Positions 1 to 10,043 of a stretch of 64,000 nt of DNA are shown piece by piece. Below the pieces are notes generated by a model. The model was not told the origin of the DNA and ran no database searches. It saw nothing but the letters and a program-made list of their open reading frames with translations. The DNA comes from Norana najaformis (lineage: Eukaryota > Annelida > Clitellata > Crassiclitellata > Hormogastridae). The position numbers and the translations under genes are program-made. The stretch is from assembly GCA_964023275.1 (NCBI GenBank), contig OZ029913.1, forward strand, positions 53,655,644 through 53,719,643, written 5' to 3'. Position 1 is the stretch's first letter, and each line of letters begins with the position of its first letter.

Positions 1-41
1 AGCCGAGTGCTCTATCCAATATGCTACCGTGCCCCACCTAT
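1..41 (-). repeat. tRNA-like SINE head, cut by window edge
   Basis: Read on the minus strand, the first bases contain a tRNA-like 5' region (GGGGCACGGTAGC followed by an A-box-like TATTGGATAGAGCACT). It resembles the tRNA-derived heads of the SINEs at 17.5 and 47.7 kb. The B box would lie outside the window, so a tRNA gene and a SINE head cannot be told apart. Confidence 0.35.
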
Positions 42-445
42 ATGCCTATATATCAGGATGATGTGTATGCCACAAGAGGCTAACATGTATTAATAGAGTT
101 GAATATAGAGATATCGTTTATTTAAGTGTGTATAAATGTATATGTAGGATCTGCATGCATATACAACTGCTTGCACATAGGCAAAATGTTTCATTTGTTT
201 ACTTCAGCTTTTGAACTCCATGTCAACCATAGTTTCGCTTTAGGAAAAGGGAGAAGCCAGCCTAAAGCCCGTTTCTTTTTCACGAGACTTCAATATTTAT
301 TAATTTACATACGTGGAAGCATATTTCTAATGAAAACTTAATTCTGGGCCGTCACTTCAAATAATATTGCAATTAGGAGGAGCAGATCGAAGATTTGAAA
401 TTGGAACGAAATAATAGTAGATTCTTGAGATTAATGATGAAACAG

Positions 446-700
446 TTAGAAGCCTTGGATCAGGATGGGGTCAGAAGTCTCTGGGGTGAACCTGGAGTAA
501 GTCTGAGGTGAGGTTGGAGAGTCTGTGTGAAAATGGGGTGAGGATGGAGTCAGTATAGGATTAGTCTTGGATGAGGACGGGGTCAAGATGTGTCTATGGT
601 CTGGGGTGAGCCTGAAGTGAGTCTGGATTGAGTTGGGGTCAGGATGGGGTGAAGCACGGTAGGACAAGGAGTGAGTCTGTGGCAGCATGCGGCGAGTCTG
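446..700. repeat. G-rich minisatellite
   Basis: Degenerate tandem units built on GGGGTGAGGATGGGGT and GGTGAGTCTG run for about 250 bp with strong G-over-C skew. The Pro/Thr/Ser-rich frame on the minus strand is a by-product of the repeat and is not called as a gene. Confidence 0.75.
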
Positions 701-716
701 ATGTGAGGATAATTAG

Positions 717-763
717 TAACTTCTAATGTGCCGGTGTCTAATGCACAAGGCATCAACCGATGG
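717..763 (-). mobile_element. LINE family A, 3'-end remnant
   Basis: About 47 bp matching the 3' terminus of the LINE at 1.4-3.9 kb (core GCATCAACCGATGG as read on plus). It sits between two G-rich minisatellite blocks. Only the last bases of the element remain. Confidence 0.8.
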
Positions 764-770
764 GGTGCAT

Positions 771-872
771 GAAGCTGGGGTGATTATTGGGTGCATGAGG
801 AAGGGGTGAATATGGGGTGAGGATGGGGTGGATGAGGCTGAAGATGGGGTAAGGATGAGGTGAGGATGGTAG
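771..872. repeat. G-rich minisatellite, second block
   Basis: A second run of GGGGTGAGGATGGGGT-like units, separated from the first by a LINE 3' remnant. It is the same sequence type, so the LINE piece may have inserted into one array. Confidence 0.65.
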
Positions 873-1417
873 AAAACCAGAAGAGAAATTCGTCAGACAC
901 GAAAGTGACGGGTACAACCTATAGATGATAGAATGGGTTCTGGAGCTAAGCGTTTCACCCTTCATTCGTGAGAAGTAATATTCCGTCGTAAGATATGCTT
1001 TAATGTTTCTTCGCTAAGGATGCCTCTGCATAATAATATATAGGTTCTGCAGATGCACGCATGCGCGTGTAAGCATACTCTGCTGTTTCGTTCTGTTTAA
1101 AGCATAAGCTGCGTTCCTTTAGTGCAGACAGAGTTGGCGATGTACATGTAAGACGTCAATCACTGTTGGCGTTCTACAGTTACACGCGCATATCGCAGAT
1201 GCGTAGCCGAAGGATGGATGGAGCGAGCGAGAAAGCAGATGGAGGAGAAGGATGAAAAGATAACGGATTGGCGCAGCTGCTGCATGATACTGGAGAATGT
1301 AGACCTGAACATCCCTTGTTAACCTATATACACATAATCATACAAAACTGTAAAGTGTATATATGTGTATATACATATAGGTCTAGACTATAATATTAAT
1401 ATGTTTATGCTATATAT
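873..1417. other. Intergenic, nothing recognised
   Basis: No gene, RNA or repeat that I can support. Short AT-rich patches lie near 1340-1417. Confidence 0.5.
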
Positions 1418-3858
1418 TTATATTATTATTATTAATTAGCAACTTCTAATGCGCCAGTGTCTAATGCACAAGGCATCAACCGATGGCACACCAAAACCAA
1501 GCCACAATCAGGTCGATATCCAGGAGGTCAGTCCGCACGACAGAGAGGCAGCCTATGGTGGATAAGCAATTTGAAACAGGTAAGTTTTAAGTTGAGAACG
1601 AAATGACAGGAGCGACTGAGCAGAACGAACAGACACAGGGAGGGAATTCCAAAATTTTGGTCCAGCAACCGAAAATGCTCGTTTACCAAAAACAGTTCTA
1701 GCCCAAGGTATGACAAGAGAAAGACAATCAGATGACCTTGCAGAATAATGGTAAGTCTGGGGAATAAGGATTGATTTCAGGTATTGTGGTTGGCCATAGT
1801 TCAATGTTTTATAAACCGTAAGTCCTAATTTGAAACAAATCCTTTGCTGAACAGGAAGCCAATGTACAGATTTAAGCACAGGCGTTATATGCTCATATTT
1901 AGAAGTATTTGTTATGGCTCTAGCCAAGGAGTTCTGAACTCTTTGGAGTTTCTGCATGTTTGATTTAGTGATACCAACAAGAATGGAGTTACAATAGTCA
2001 AGACGACTGGAGACCAATGCGTTAGCTAAGGATATTCTGGAAGACATGGGGACATAATGCCTAATTCTGCGTATGTCTCGAATATACATATATGATGACT
2101 TACAAATACCATTTACATAGTTTGTGAGGGACATGGTTGAATCAAAAACAACACCCAAGTCACGAGCAGTATCAGTCATCTCAATCAGTGAATCACCCAG
2201 TTTTACAGATTTAAGCCATTCGAATTTCTTAAGTTGCTGAGGAGTGCCAAGCAGTAGAAATTCAGTCTTCGAGGGGTTAAGGAGAAGTTTATTTGCTGCC
2301 ATCCAAGACTGCAGCTCTTCAAAGGCATCAGACAACAGCTGCACAGACGAGTGACAAGTCAAACTGTCAAATGAGATGTAGATTTGGGTATCATCAGCAT
2401 AGAAATGATATCCCAGTGAATGATTGTCTAGCAGAGTACCTAGAGGTGTGGTGTATAATGTAAACAAAAGAGGACCAAGTACAGAACCCTGCGGAACGCC
2501 ACAAGTCAACGAGGCACTAGCTGAATAATGTCCATTTAAATATACAGATTGAGTGCGAGGGCTGAGGTAAGTAGCAAACCAGTGTAGGGCAGGACCAGAA
2601 ACTCCAAACCAATGTTGAAGACGATGCAAAAGGAGAGAGTGGTCGACAGTATCAAAGGCAGCAGACAAATCAAGGAGAACAAGTGCAGTCACCTTACCCT
2701 TATCCATGGAACACATGATGTCATTATGGACAGCAAGCAGGGCAGATTCTGTTGAATGAAATTTACGGTAAGCAGACTGAAATGGAGAAATTAGTGGGTT
2801 GGAAGAAAGGTGAGCTTGCATACGATTCAAGACTACCCGTTCAAGAATTTTAGATATAAAATTCAAAGTTGAGATGGGTCTGTAATTAGACAGGTCACTT
2901 GGATCGAGAGAAGGTTTCTTTAGCAGAGGATGAACTATGGCATGAGCAAAACCAGAAGGAAAGGATCCCTCAAGCAACGAGAAATTGATTATTGACGTAA
3001 TGGTTGGACCAAGGACATCAAAACATTCTTTTAGGTAAGAAGTGGGAATGGTGTCTAGGAGAGAGGTTTTGTCAGGTGAAGAAAATATGAGTCTGCGGAC
3101 CTCCGCAAGAGTTGTTGGCAGAAAGTAATCCAAGACTGGAGGAGAAGAACTAGGAAGAAGAAATTTATCACATAACAAATAACCACTAAATTTCAGCCTT
3201 ATACCAGAAATCTTATCAGCAATAAAGGTCAAAAATTTACTGGCTAGCTCTTGGGTAGAACAGAACACGCCAAAAGATGAATTTAATTTCTCCCTGTGTA
3301 GTAATTTATTCAAAGCCATCCACAGAGTTTTTGGAGATGTAGAACTTTCGGCAATTAAGTTAGTTAAATATTCTGATTTTGCTGAAGAAACAAGTTTACG
3401 CACAAGTTTACACTGTTGCTTAAACCTACTGAGATCTGAGGGAAGTCGAGAGTGGCGCCACCAACGCTCTAACCGACTTCTGTGACGCCTAGCATCGGAA
3501 ATGGCAGAGTTGAACCAAGGCTGTGGTGTGCGCTCTACTACTCTTTTAGATCTAAAAGGAATTTGTCTGTCAAGGAGCTCAGATAAAGTAGACTGGAACT
3601 GCATAGCCAGTTCACTAGCAGTTTGTGCAGGAGATAACCACAATGGAGATGTTAAGACATCATGCTTCAACTTGTTTAAATCAATTTTATGCCAAGGACG
3701 AAATTTAATTGTTTTATAATTTGAGGGTGGTTTAAAAGGGAAGTCAAATTTTGAGGAAATTGCAATATGATCTGATAAATACGACTCAAGTGGCGAGACA
3801 GAATGAAGTGATTTTGAGTCAGAACGAGTTATCAAAACATCTAAGGTGTGGCCTTTAT
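1418..3858 (-). mobile_element. 5'-truncated L2/CR1-like LINE (family A)
   Basis: Read on minus, the element begins inside the apurinic-like endonuclease domain. The bases just upstream of 3835 encode NKGHTLDVLITRSDS, and SDHIAISSKF follows. It continues through a complete reverse transcriptase and ends at about 1441 with a short untranslated tail and the core CCATCGGTTGATGCC, then a TAAT-rich tail at 1418-1440. Four other pieces of this family lie at 0.72, 13.3, 21.0 and 60.1 kb. The long open frame suggests a fairly recent insertion. Most of the endonuclease and any ORF1 are missing, so it is not autonomous. Confidence 0.92.
1553..3835 (-). CDS. LINE ORF2, endonuclease end plus reverse transcriptase (760 codons)
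   Basis: This is the ORF2 polyprotein fragment of the LINE, which would carry out target-primed reverse transcription. Visible in order are the C-terminal end of the endonuclease domain (SDHIAI), the reverse-transcriptase palm motifs NYRPISTLNFISKILE, DLSAAFDTVDHSLL, GVPQGSVLGPLLFTLY and the catalytic box FYADDTQIYISF, then the CR1/L2-type C-terminus (VHWLPVQQRI, KFWNSLP). The frame stays open for 760 codons with the catalytic Asp pair intact. The first Met is arbitrary because the true frame continues upstream to the truncation point. It is an element gene, not a host gene. Confidence 0.92.
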   Translation of the reverse strand: MITRSDSKSLHSVSPLESYLSDHIAISSKFDFPFKPPSNYKTIKFRPWHKIDLNKLKHDVLTSPLWLSPAQTASELAMQFQSTLSELLDRQIPFRSKRVVERTPQPWFNSAISDARRHRSRLERWWRHSRLPSDLSRFKQQCKLVRKLVSSAKSEYLTNLIAESSTSPKTLWMALNKLLHREKLNSSFGVFCSTQELASKFLTFIADKISGIRLKFSGYLLCDKFLLPSSSPPVLDYFLPTTLAEVRRLIFSSPDKTSLLDTIPTSYLKECFDVLGPTITSIINFSLLEGSFPSGFAHAIVHPLLKKPSLDPSDLSNYRPISTLNFISKILERVVLNRMQAHLSSNPLISPFQSAYRKFHSTESALLAVHNDIMCSMDKGKVTALVLLDLSAAFDTVDHSLLLHRLQHWFGVSGPALHWFATYLSPRTQSVYLNGHYSASASLTCGVPQGSVLGPLLFTLYTTPLGTLLDNHSLGYHFYADDTQIYISFDSLTCHSSVQLLSDAFEELQSWMAANKLLLNPSKTEFLLLGTPQQLKKFEWLKSVKLGDSLIEMTDTARDLGVVFDSTMSLTNYVNGICKSSYMYIRDIRRIRHYVPMSSRISLANALVSSRLDYCNSILVGITKSNMQKLQRVQNSLARAITNTSKYEHITPVLKSVHWLPVQQRICFKLGLTVYKTLNYGQPQYLKSILIPQTYHYSARSSDCLSLVIPWARTVFGKRAFSVAGPKFWNSLPVSVRSAQSLLSFRSQLKTYLFQIAYPP

Positions 3859-4224
3859 TATATGTACATCTACATGCAAATTATGTATATGTGTACATAT
3901 AAAAGCCATGATGGAAACTAAACGATCAGCCGATATGTGATAGTTTAACGGTCCGGTCGGATTAAAACCCACGTTTGGACGGATTGAGGGAAAGGAGGAT
4001 TGTGCGTGGCGAAACAGTATGCCATATCAACTATATATAACTATATAAAATTATATGATATATATAACTTGACACAGCAGTCGTGAATTTGGTTTCTACC
4101 GTTTAGCTTTAAGTAGCGCTTTCGCTATTCTCAAGTTTACGATTACCATTAATTTGTTAGAACCATTGCTCAACCACCACATTTGGCTCAACCCTACGAC
4201 GACCTATAGATGGCTCAATCGTTA
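3859..4224. other. AT-rich intergenic with LINE family B tail
   Basis: Mostly AT-rich spacer. Bases 4098-4150 match the 3' end of LINE family B (GTAGCGCTTT, then a CGATTACC tail), which is also present at 12.4, 48.2, 58.6 and 59.2 kb. Nothing else recognised. Confidence 0.55.
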
Positions 4225-4230
4225 TATGTA

Positions 4231-4272
4231 AGACGTCATTAATCTCAATATACTTAAAAGGCGATGACGTCA
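4231..4272 (+). promoter_or_regulatory. ZNF-1 promoter with CRE-type sites
   Basis: A palindromic TGACGTCA (4265-4272), the consensus CREB/ATF site, lies about 40 bp after a second ACGTCATTAA motif. The same pair in the same order and spacing precedes ZNF-2 on the opposite strand (55959-55997). Conservation between paralogues supports a regulatory role; the start site is not visible directly. Confidence 0.6.
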
Positions 4273-4653
4273 GATCGTGTCGCTTCGACCTGTCGATAGC
4301 TATTTTATGTTGTTTAGATTTAAAAGTACAAAATTTGTGTATTGCTCGAAAATTTTCAAGTGTTCAACCTGTGAGTCAGAATTCAAGGGACTTTCTTATC
4401 ATCGGCGACCGTGATACCGATACGCTGACATGTTGTGTCTGTGAGCGTCCAAGTGTGCTACACGTATGCTATGTAGTCAACCCTTGGAGACGACTGTACG
4501 GAGAGGAGAGGTTCTTGTCGTCCGGCTTTCTACGAATTCGTCACAACACAATACTGAATCCTGGGACTTGCTGGAAGCGTTGTGCTCAAATGCTAACTTT
4601 AACATGATCCGTCAGTGATCGTCGGCTCGTGCAACGGTCGTTCACTCACCTAG
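4273..4653 (+). other. ZNF-1 transcribed leader (probable 5' UTR)
   Basis: This stretch aligns with the leader of ZNF-2 at 55.6-55.95 kb, including GAGGAGAGGTTCT and TGGAAGCGTTG. The ORF-like stretches in the two copies are in different frames and end differently, so I treat it as untranslated or spliced leader. Confidence 0.5.
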
Positions 4654-5058
4654 TTGTCATTCTTCAATTTCGACACAGTCCGAACCAGAGACCGTGGATA
4701 TCCATCAACTGTTAACCGTGGCGATATAACGATTATAGAAGACCTAGAGATCACAGAATACTTGAAGATCCATTCAAGAAACTATAACCCAAAAAAACAA
4801 CATGAAAGTGAAATTTGCAACAACAGATTAGCACAGAATAGGCATCTCAAACTTCATACAAGAACCCAAACTGCAGAAAAAGCATTTGCACGGAAGCAAA
4901 CGCTGGAATACCATACAAAAACTCACACTTTAGAAAAGCCATACAACTGCAAACTCTGCGACAAAGCATATCCACAGAAGAATACGCTGACATACCATGT
5001 AAGAATCCACACTGATGAAAAACAAAATATGTATCAGTTTTGCAACAAATTGTTTTAA
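4654..5058 (+). pseudogene. Decayed N-terminal fingers of ZNF-1, ended by a nonsense codon
   Basis: The frame matches the N-terminus of ZNF-2 (IHSRNYNPKKQHES here against MHSKNCNQEKQYEQ there) and is in frame with the main ZNF-1 array downstream. Several things are broken. The paralogue's start Met is Ile here. One finger has lost its first Cys pair (TAEKAFARKQ). A TAA at 5056-5058 interrupts CNKLF, where ZNF-2 reads CNKLFSTLGN, consistent with TCA changing to TAA. There is no early in-frame ATG. It probably serves as leader for the ORF starting at 5077. Confidence 0.75.
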
Positions 5059-5076
5059 AGACTTAGTAATCTCAAT

Positions 5077-7044
5077 ATGCATGCAAGAATCCACACTGGT
5101 GAAAAGCCATATAACTGCAATTTATGTCACAAGGCAATTGCACCGAAAAGCACTCTGTCATACCATGTAAGAACCCACACTGGAGAAACGCCATACAAGG
5201 GTATTTTATGTCACAAATCATTTGCATATAAGAGTAACCTGGAAAACCATACAAGAACTCACACTGGAGAAAAGCCATACAGGTGCAATTTATGTCAGAA
5301 GCCATTTGCAACAGAGAGTCAACTGAATTTCCATACAAGAACCCACACTGGAGAAAAGCCATACAACTGCAATTTATGTCACAAATCATTTTCAGAGAAG
5401 GGTCCGCTGGATTACCATACAAGAGCTCACAGTGGAGAAAAGCCATGCAAGTGCAATTTATGTGACAAAGCATTTGCACAGAGGATTCATCTAGAATTCC
5501 ACACTAGAACCCACACTGGAGAAAAGCCATACAACTGCAATTTATGTCACAAAACATTTTCACAGAAGCATACTCTAGAAGACCATACAAGAACCCACAC
5601 TGGAGAAAAGCCATATATGTGCATTTTATGTCACAAATTATTTACATTTAAGAGTAACCTGGAAAACCATACAAGAATCCACACTGGAGAAAAGTCATAC
5701 AAGTGCAACTTATGTGACAAAGCATTTGCACGGAAGCATACTCTAGAAGACCATACAAGAACCCACACTGGAGAAAAGCCATATGTGTGCATTTTATGTC
5801 ACAAATCATTTACATTTAAGAGTAACCTGGAAAACCATACAAGAATCCACACTGGAGAAAAGCCATACAAGTGCAACTTATGTGACAAAGCATTTGCACA
5901 GAAGCCTACTCTAGAAGACCATACAAGAACCCACACTGGAGAAAAGCCATATATGTGCATTTTATGTCACAAATCATTTACATGTAAGAGTAACCTGGAA
6001 AACCATACAAGAATCCACACTGGAGAAAAGCCATACAAGTGCAACTTATGTGACAAAGCATTTGCACGGAAGCATACTCTAGAATACCATGCACGTACTC
6101 ACACTGGAGAAAAGCCATACAAGTGCAATTTATGTGACACAGCATTTGCACAGAAGTATACACTGGAATACCATAGAAGAATTCACACTGGAGAAAAGCG
6201 ATACATATGCATTTTATGTAACATAGCATTTGCACAAAAGATTCATCTAGAATACCATACTAGAACCCACACTGGAGAAAAGCCATACAACTGCAATTTA
6301 TGTCACAAAACATTTGCACGGAAGCATACTCTAGAAGACCATACAAGAACCCACACTGGAGAAAAGCCACATATGTGCATTTTATGTCACAAATCATTTA
6401 CATTTAAGAGTAACCTGGAAAACCATGCAAGAATCCACACTGGAGAAAAGCCGTACAAGTGCAACTTATGTGACAAAGCATTTGCACAGAGGATTCATCT
6501 AGAATACCACACTAGAACCCACACTGGAGAAAAGCCATACAACTGCAATTTATGTCACAAAACATTTTCACAGAAGCATACTCTAGAAGACCATACAAGA
6601 ACCCACACTGGAGAAAAGCCATATATGTGCATTTTATGTCACAAATTATTTACATTTAAGAGTAACCTGGAAAACCATACAAGAATCCACACTGGAGAAA
6701 AGCCATACAAGTGCAACTTATGTGACAAAGCATTTGCACGGAAGCATACTCTAGAAGACCATACAAGAACCCACACTGGAGAAAAACCATACAAGTGCAA
6801 TTTATGTGACAGAGCATTTGCACAGAAGTATACACTGGAATACCATACAAGAACGCACACTGGAGAAAAACTGTACAAGTGCAATTTATGTGATAAAGCG
6901 TTTGCACATAAGCATAGTCTGGAATGCCACACAAGAACCCACACTGGAGAAAAGCCATACAAGTGCAATTTATGTCACAAAGCATTTGCACGGAAGTATA
7001 CTCTCGCATGCCATGTTAGAACTCACACTGGGCGGAAACAGTAA
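5077..7044 (+). CDS. ZNF-1, C2H2 zinc-finger protein with 23 fingers
   Basis: A 655-aa intronless frame made of an 11-residue start followed by exactly 23 C2H2 units of 28 residues joined by TGEKPY linkers, with a short TGRKQ end. This is the classical sequence-specific DNA-binding architecture, so a nuclear transcription regulator is expected; no KRAB, BTB or SCAN effector domain is present. Finger 2 has lost a zinc ligand (YKGILC). Fingers 5-8 (5446-5781) are almost identical to fingers 17-20 (6454-6789), and fingers 7-12 alternate as a two-finger repeat, which points to internal duplication. The ATG at 5077 has A at -3 and follows the nonsense codon at 5056, so I take it as the present start. 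Target sequence unknown. Confidence 0.88.
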   Translation: MHARIHTGEKPYNCNLCHKAIAPKSTLSYHVRTHTGETPYKGILCHKSFAYKSNLENHTRTHTGEKPYRCNLCQKPFATESQLNFHTRTHTGEKPYNCNLCHKSFSEKGPLDYHTRAHSGEKPCKCNLCDKAFAQRIHLEFHTRTHTGEKPYNCNLCHKTFSQKHTLEDHTRTHTGEKPYMCILCHKLFTFKSNLENHTRIHTGEKSYKCNLCDKAFARKHTLEDHTRTHTGEKPYVCILCHKSFTFKSNLENHTRIHTGEKPYKCNLCDKAFAQKPTLEDHTRTHTGEKPYMCILCHKSFTCKSNLENHTRIHTGEKPYKCNLCDKAFARKHTLEYHARTHTGEKPYKCNLCDTAFAQKYTLEYHRRIHTGEKRYICILCNIAFAQKIHLEYHTRTHTGEKPYNCNLCHKTFARKHTLEDHTRTHTGEKPHMCILCHKSFTFKSNLENHARIHTGEKPYKCNLCDKAFAQRIHLEYHTRTHTGEKPYNCNLCHKTFSQKHTLEDHTRTHTGEKPYMCILCHKLFTFKSNLENHTRIHTGEKPYKCNLCDKAFARKHTLEDHTRTHTGEKPYKCNLCDRAFAQKYTLEYHTRTHTGEKLYKCNLCDKAFAHKHSLECHTRTHTGEKPYKCNLCHKAFARKYTLACHVRTHTGRKQ

Positions 7045-8159
7045 GTATGACACAGGTGCCATGGAAGTAATTGACAGAAGTGATTCAGCATATTTACTGG
7101 AGATGACAAATGTTTTGACAGAAAACAATTTTTAACTGCATAAACTATGCAAGACCTCATCTAAGCAAAAGTAAACAGCCAAATTACGATAAAAAACATC
7201 CTTCTAGAGATAAGTCGAGGATTAGTTCTGATTTTAATTATTTCATTTTGAGACCTTATGGTTATGGAATGTGTGATGAAGTGTTAAGTTGAAAAGGAAT
7301 TCATGGAACATCGTTATCATCACTTCTGTGCTGCTCCAGTGAATGGATACATTTCTTGAACTAATTTGAAATGCACCTTTTGAGTTAAATTCTTTGCACA
7401 CAGGATACAGATAAACTGACAAGTTTTTGGTTAATTTTACACCAGTTAATTTATCAACATTTGCTAGATGATTACTATCATGTGTAGAAACAATTACAAC
7501 TCTTGTTCAGTATGGGTTTTTAGTTAACTTTTATGGCCCTTGTTTATGTGTCAGGGCTTCATAGCTATTCCTCATATGTCTGTCATTGGTTTTGAGCGGG
7601 TTTTGAATTTTTCTTGGAATACTTCTTTGACAAGCCGGCCACCGTTGGCTTTAATATTGCTTCTATACAACTAGGTCATTGCCTATATTCTTCATTTTCG
7701 ATTTGTTACAGTAATCAGTTGGAAATTGTTGGGTCTGGAGTAGTCTAAAACTAGGAAATGATGGAGCCTGTCAATGGTATTTTCTGGTCTTCTAGGCATC
7801 AGCTACGTATGAATACACTCGTTCTGTAAGTACAGTAGTCTAACTACGAAGTCATTTAGGTCATCGCAAGGAGGTTTTTATTGTGGTTTTTAGAAGGCAG
7901 TATACAAATATTCATATGCAAACAAGGAAAAATTTGATGACTTAACTTTAGTTGATAAGGGAAAATTGATAAGGGAAAATTATTATCATCAACTTCATTA
8001 TTCAGGATACATGATATATCTTTCTGTTTGTTTGTAGTATGATATATCTTTCTGTTTGTTTGTAGTTTGTTTCTGTTTAGTTCAGTTGTTATGTGTACAT
8101 GATATCCTAAACCCTAAGGGCATTATTGCAATCACAGCATTTCAGTAGCAAAATCAACT
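7045..8159. other. ZNF-1 3' region
   Basis: Probable 3' UTR and downstream DNA. Bases about 7600-7765 are homologous to the downstream side of ZNF-2 (54150-54310 on minus), including TTGGAAATTGTTGGG, so the duplicated block extends at least 700 bp past the stop codon. A roughly 30-bp direct tandem duplication (GATATATCTTTCTGTTTG twice) lies at 8010-8066. Confidence 0.55.
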
Positions 8160-8345
8160 AAGTCATGAGAATCAGGTTATTAACAGGCGTATACCTTATA
8201 CATACATATGTGCATGCATGCACACACACATCCATGCATACATGCTTACATACATGTATATATACTTATATACAGAGACAGACACATGCATGCATACATG
8301 CTTACATACATATATATATATATATACATAAATACAGAGCAACAG
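8160..8345. repeat. CA/CATA-rich microsatellite
   Basis: Imperfect ACAT, CATG and TATA units with a partial duplication (CATGCATGCATACATGCTTA occurs in related form twice). The overlapping open frame is repeat-derived. Confidence 0.7.
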
Positions 8346-9699
8346 ACACCCACATACGTATTATAAACTTCAGTAGATTTTAAAGTGCATCATTTTACTA
8401 TGCAAAACAACTAAGCCAGCTTATTAATAGGTACTCAATCCCAAACAAACTTAAAATCGGTGAGGTAGGTGTGGTTAGGTTCATTTTCAAGCTTGCGCCA
8501 AAGGTCATTAACATAAACAGACAGAAAGAGGGCATTGAATTGTTCTCTGCGTACTGGGTTTGACGAGTGTTGTCCATAGAAACAGTAATGTGAGAATGTC
8601 TACAATAATACTGGTAATGGAAATGAAGTCAGAATATTGGAAGGCATAAGTGAGAAAGTAAAAATATAGTTAAATGCGTACAGTAATGGTAAATTAATAT
8701 GCAAGAATGCATTATTCATATTCAGGAGATCTGCTTTTATGTTTTGTTTGTACTTACTTTTTGTGCTGCAGACACAGAATACAATTAACAATGCAAGGAT
8801 AACAAACTGAAATTCGTATACCTTTGAGGCTTTGAAGACATCACCTTAATGGCATCTTTCTACTATATACTCCATTTTAATAGAAGACAGTATTAATAAT
8901 GAAGTTTCATTCTTACAGTGCTGTTTCTTGTTTTTTTTTGTTTTTGCTGATATTTCTGTGCCTGCTTTCACATTCCAACTTTTTTCTGATCCACCTCTAT
9001 TTTTTGTGGTTTTGGGTGGTGTGTGGACAATGGAAGTCCATTGTTGTCGAAGTCCAACCGCTATTTCGGATCAGTGGGCCTGTAAACTGGTCGACCTGTT
9101 TAAACCGTTCGGAGAGTATTAAGACTGGGTGCACTTGCCGTCTGCGGCAGAGACGTAACTTTGGTCTAGAAAGTAAAAGAGTGCAACTTTCTTTCCATCT
9201 TTACTCCTTTCGAGTGATTTATTATTTGACAAATAGTATGAAGAGTCAGCTCAGGATGCAAAACTCAGTAAACATAATGGGCATTGTTCATTCATGGTGT
9301 GAAAAGAGTGATGGTACGGTACTCCATTGCAAAAAGTGGGAACGGGCACCCCGTACTCCATAAATATAACGCCAAATGATCTGCGATTAGGTAAAGCAGA
9401 AAGATCAGGGTCTTGAGAGTGGCATCGACCGTCTACTACGGATCGAGAGTTCATCATGCAGCGACCGAAGGGAACGGCTACTGACGAAAGCCCGTCTTGC
9501 ATCGACCTGGTGACGTGAGCGATTTTCGGACGCGGTTCTCGGATGCGGCGCATTCTACCATCAGTGAGTGCCAGTCGGCGAGTGTATACGTGGGCTGCAA
9601 ACGCTTTATTCGGCTGTCGTTCTTCATAATCCACAAGGTAATACGTTCCAGGCAGTCTGAATACAATAACAACTGCTAGAATCTGCTAGCTGAGGCTCT
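8346..9699. other. Intergenic, nothing recognised
   Basis: Open frames around 8899-9363 (plus) and 9251-9634 (minus) show no domain, no repeat homology inside the window and no convincing splice context. I do not call a gene here. Confidence 0.45.
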
Positions 9700-10043
9700 T
9701 CCAGCTGTTCGAGCTAGCACGGTCATTGCACGGGGACCTTAAATGGCTTGGTACCAGTGTCATAGCTAGCCTTCCGAGGGCCCTTGTGCAAACTGAACTT
9801 CGGCTATTTTGCTCTAAGTAATTGAGCAACCTGGCCTTGGCCCCTTGGGGCCCAGGCGGCCCCTGGCCTCGCGGGCCCTTATGCTTTGCACAACCTGCAC
9901 AATCTATTGCTACGCCCCTGCTTGGTGCCCACTCTCATGGGCAGCGGTGGCGAAGGATCTCACCCGATTAATTCATTGGGTCGGTACTCAGTCGAGGCCA
10001 TACGGTCACTAGAGAAAAATGAGTACATTTACACTTACACTTA
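9700..10043 (+). mobile_element. SINE1 copy, interrupted by a MITE
   Basis: The body reads GGGGACCTTAAATGGC, then after the inserted MITE GGGCAGCGGTGG, CCGATTAATTCATT and CGAGGCCATACGGTC, ending in an ACATTTACACTTA-type tail. This order is shared by about nine copies in the window. The tRNA-derived head is weak in this copy. Confidence 0.8.
9755..9920. mobile_element. 166-bp hAT-type MITE
   Basis: Imperfect terminal inverted repeats (CAGTGTCATAGC at the left, CAGGGGCGTAGC read inward from the right) bracket a GC-rich centre with no ORF. Flanking 8-bp direct repeats CTTGGTAC (9747-9754) and CTTGGTGC (9921-9928) differ at one base. An 8-bp duplication with CAGNG-type termini is characteristic of hAT elements. 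It sits inside a SINE1 body, which reads through when the insert is ignored. Confidence 0.78.

Noticed and set aside
5072-6968. Long minus-strand frames opposite the ZNF-1 array
   Set aside because: They mirror the 84-bp finger period and have no independent domain; antisense shadows.
9251-9634. 127-codon minus ORF
   Set aside because: No domain, no splice context, no homology inside the window.
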